This document shows positions 62,153-64,000 of a DNA stretch of 64,000 bases, piece by piece. Under the pieces are notes generated by a model. It saw only the letters and a program-made list of their open reading frames with translations, ran no database searches and had not been told where the DNA came from. The position numbers were made by a program, and so were the translations under genes. This stretch comes from Crossiella equi (GTDB lineage Bacteria; Actinomycetota; Actinomycetes; Mycobacteriales; Pseudonocardiaceae), in the NCBI RefSeq assembly GCF_017876755.1, contig NZ_JAGIOO010000001.1, positions 4,945,786 through 5,009,785 on the forward strand. The letters run 5' to 3'. How positions within the stretch are numbered: position 1 is the first letter of the stretch; each line of letters begins with the position of its first letter.

Positions 62153-62433
62153 GTCGTCTCTCCTCGTCTACAAGGCCGCCCGACCGCTTGTGACGGTCGG
62201 GAGCGACGGCGTCGACGATCGCCGCCACCACCTGGTTGAGGTGGCGCGCACGGCCGTCGGCGTTGACGGGTCGCTGCCACCATCCTGACACGTCCGGGCC
62301 CCAGTCGAGTGAGGCTGACCACAGGGTGGGCACACGGACTTCTTGATCAAGAACAGCCGCCTGGCGGTCCCGGCTGCCCGGGGGCATCCCCTACCGTCTC
62401 AGGGGTTCTGGGGCAGACACATCGGGAGACCAC
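62153..62433. other. Intergenic region between bkdA and the iron-type binding protein
   Basis: This 281-bp gap holds the promoters of both divergent units. It includes a hairpin CCCGACCG/CGGTCGGG (62179-62201) in the bkdA leader and a perfect 14-bp palindrome TTCTTGATCAAGAA (62340-62353). A 91-codon minus-strand frame runs through it but overlaps bkdA, and I do not consider it a gene. Confidence 0.6.
62340..62353. promoter_or_regulatory. Perfect palindrome, possible operator
   Basis: TTCTTGATCAAGAA, unusually A+T-rich for this DNA, 81 bp upstream of the binding-protein start and 188 bp upstream of bkdA. It could bind a Lrp/BkdR- or GntR-like dimer; the regulator is unknown. Confidence 0.4.
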
Positions 62434-63504
62434 ATGACCGACCTCCGTCCACGCTCGCGGGCCAGGCACGCCGTGTCCGGCCTGGCGCTGCTGGGAGTCC
62501 TGCTCCCGCTGTGCGGCTGCGCGAGCGAACCGGTGGGCGGGTCGTCGGTCCCGGTCACCACCCCGGCCGGTCCCCAGGTGCTGACCGTCTACTCAGGTCG
62601 ACCGAAGGCGCTGGTGGGCGAGCTGCTGGACCGGATGGGCGAGGAGCTCGGGGTCAAGCTGGAGGTGCGCTACGGCGGCAACGACCCGCTGGCGCAGCAG
62701 CTGGCGGCCGAGGGTCCGGGCAGCCCGGCCGACCTGTTCCTGTCCCAGGACGCGGGCGCGCTCGGCCAGCTGGAGAACCGGGACATGCTCGCCGACGTGC
62801 CCGACGACGCCCGCCAGACCGTGCCCGGCGCCTACCGCTCGGCCAGCGGCAAGTGGGTCGGGGTCACCGCGCGGGCCCGGGTGGTGCTCTACGACCAGCG
62901 GCAGGTCAGGCAGCACGAGCTACCCAAGGGCGTGGACGACCTGCTGCTGCCCCGCTGGCGCGGCAAGATCGGCTACGCCCCGGCCAACGCCTCCTGGCAC
63001 TCCTTCGTCACGGCCCTGCGCGTGCTGCGGGGCGAGGAAGCCGCCCGCACCTGGCTCACCAGGTTCCGGGCGAACAACCCGCGGCGCTACGACACCAACT
63101 CCGCCATCCGGGACGCGGTGGACGCGGGCAAGATCGCCCTCGGCCTGGCCAACCACTACTACTGGTACGAGAAGGCCGCCGAGGTCGGCGCGGCCAAGCT
63201 CAACGTGCGCGTGCACCACATCACCGGCAACGACCCGGCCGCGCTGGTCAACGTCACCGCCGTGGGCATCCCGCGCGGCGCGGACACCGAGCTGGGCGCG
63301 CGGGCGGTGCGCTACCTGCTCTCCGCCGGTGCCCAGCAGTACTTCGCCGACCACCTCGCCGAGTACCCCCTGCTCGTGGGTGTCAGCTCGACCAAGCACC
63401 AGCTGCCGCCCCTGGCCAGCATCAAGGGCCCGGACCTGAACCTGAACCGGCTGGCCAGCGTGCAGGAGTCCCTGGACCTGCTGACGCAGACCGGCCTCAG
63501 GTGA
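62434..63504 (+). CDS. Iron(III)-type extracellular solute-binding lipoprotein
   Basis: A 356-aa protein with a signal peptide ending in the lipobox LCGC, so it is lipid-anchored. The mature part resembles FbpA/FutA-type Fe3+ binding proteins: VLTVYSGRPKALVGELLDRMGEELGVKLEVRYG, PADLFLSQDAGALGQLE, VVLYDQRQV, the GLANHYYWYEKA segment with the paired Tyr that bind iron, and the VGIPRGAD strand. The usual permease and ATPase genes do not follow; the next gene is on the other strand. It either uses a remote transporter or has another ligand. Confidence 0.87.
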   Translation: MTDLRPRSRARHAVSGLALLGVLLPLCGCASEPVGGSSVPVTTPAGPQVLTVYSGRPKALVGELLDRMGEELGVKLEVRYGGNDPLAQQLAAEGPGSPADLFLSQDAGALGQLENRDMLADVPDDARQTVPGAYRSASGKWVGVTARARVVLYDQRQVRQHELPKGVDDLLLPRWRGKIGYAPANASWHSFVTALRVLRGEEAARTWLTRFRANNPRRYDTNSAIRDAVDAGKIALGLANHYYWYEKAAEVGAAKLNVRVHHITGNDPAALVNVTAVGIPRGADTELGARAVRYLLSAGAQQYFADHLAEYPLLVGVSSTKHQLPPLASIKGPDLNLNRLASVQESLDLLTQTGLR

Positions 63505-64000
63505 GCCAGTCCAGCAGGGTCCGCGCGTCCCGCCGGAACACCTCCGGGTCGTCGTCGACCACGAACTCCAGCAGCGCGTGCCGGTCCACCCCGTCCGCGG
63601 CGAGCTCGGCCAGCACCGGGCGCCACAGGTCCTCCCGGGCGGCCAGCGGCAGCCGCTCGTCGTAGCCGTCCTCGCCCCAGGAGAACACGTGCGCGGCGGC
63701 CAGGCCCGGCAGCAGCGCCCGCACCTCGGTCAGGCACTCGGCCACGTCCGGCAGCTCGCGCGGCTGCCAGTACGGCACCACGTTCTCGTGCCCGACCTCG
63801 GCGAACAGCTTCACCGCGGAGTCCAGGGTCTTGGTCAGCGTGTGCACGTGGAACTCCACGGCGACCCGGATGCCCTCCGCCCCGGCCAGCTCCGCGCAGC
63901 GCACCAGCTCGGCGGCCACCCGGGCGCGGTGCGCGGCGTCGGCCTCCTCCGGCGTCCGCTTGCCCGCCCACACCCGGATCGTGGGCGCCCCGAGAGCCAC
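63497..64000 (-). CDS. Sugar-phosphate isomerase/epimerase-like TIM barrel, 5' end cut by window edge
   Basis: The visible 167 codons carry the C-terminal part of an AP-endonuclease-2/xylose-isomerase-like TIM barrel: RCAELAGAEGIRVAVEFHVHTLTKT with a metal-ligand Glu and His, VVPYWQPRELPD, AAHVFSWGEDGYDERLPL and the late LLEFVVDDDPEVF with a Glu ligand. The frame begins beyond 64000. Its 3' end overlaps that of the binding-protein gene by 8 bp, in convergent orientation. The substrate is unknown; inositol or sugar-acid isomerases are relatives. Confidence 0.82.
   Translation of the reverse strand: MALGAPTIRVWAGKRTPEEADAAHRARVAAELVRCAELAGAEGIRVAVEFHVHTLTKTLDSAVKLFAEVGHENVVPYWQPRELPDVAECLTEVRALLPGLAAAHVFSWGEDGYDERLPLAAREDLWRPVLAELAADGVDRHALLEFVVDDDPEVFRRDARTLLDWLT

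Noticed and set aside
62112-62387. 91-codon minus-strand frame upstream of bkdA
   Set aside because: It overlaps the bkdA start and ribosome site, has no recognisable family and no good ribosome site of its own.

Overview
The window is high-G+C actinobacterial DNA, most like the order Pseudonocardiales (Crossiella, Saccharothrix and Kutzneria are relatives; genus not resolved). The signs are frequent GTG starts, stop/start overlaps of the ATGA and GTGA type, GTP-type PEP carboxykinase, a fused CydDC exporter, DUF5753 and EspR-like regulators, F420-type PPOX protein, dynamin pairs and a three-gene branched-chain keto-acid dehydrogenase. It is a chromosomal segment of housekeeping, catabolic and regulatory genes. 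I see no rRNA, tRNA, CRISPR array, transposase or prophage.

Layout. 1-3.2 kb: MFS transporter (cut at the left edge), secreted alpha/beta hydrolase, YciI-like protein, SDR. 3.2-8.2 kb, minus strand: a divergent nitric-oxide-synthase-fold protein, two tandem VanZ-RDD membrane proteins and an amidohydrolase. 8.3-13.4 kb: trmB, small proteins, a universal stress protein, an orphan ABC-ATPase tail domain, a PPOX protein and a NarL/DesK two-component pair. 13.6-18.1 kb: dynamin, GrpE-head-like protein, membrane-anchored dynamin and an Asp-rich repeat protein. 18.5-24.6 kb: pckG, DUF5753 regulator, a septum-formation-type lipoprotein, and a DUF3311/sodium:solute symporter pair. 24.8-30.9 kb: a PhoD relative that has lost its metal ligands, M20 peptidase, polar amino-acid ABC importer and ROK kinase. 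30.9-36.3 kb: TetR regulator with twin operators facing SCP2 and acyl-CoA dehydrogenase genes, a DUF2470 protein behind an iron box, a membrane protein and a hydrolase.

36.3-43.5 kb, minus strand, is a tightly coupled five-gene cassette: SWIM zinc finger, DUF5691, MoxR AAA ATPase, DUF5682, VWA. It resembles the E. coli yehLMPQ genes and its function is unknown to me. 43.5-47.5 kb is a homogentisate locus (hmgA, an unknown gene, fahA, IclR regulator). 48.8-55.7 kb is cydA-cydB-cydDC plus a GAF sensor kinase, preceded by a DosR-like palindrome. 55.8-58.6 kb is an EspR-like regulator, ImmA/IrrE metallopeptidase, seven-helix membrane protein and PAP2-like protein, with twin operator-like repeats upstream. 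58.6-62.2 kb is bkdABC on the minus strand. The end holds an iron-type solute-binding lipoprotein and a truncated TIM-barrel isomerase.

The best candidates for undescribed biology are the SWIM/MoxR/VWA cassette, the NOS-like protein with a rebuilt heme pocket, the dynamin/GrpE-like operon, the EspR-like metallopeptidase module, and the unknown gene in the homogentisate operon. A palindrome, GTCCACWGTGGAC, also recurs across the window.
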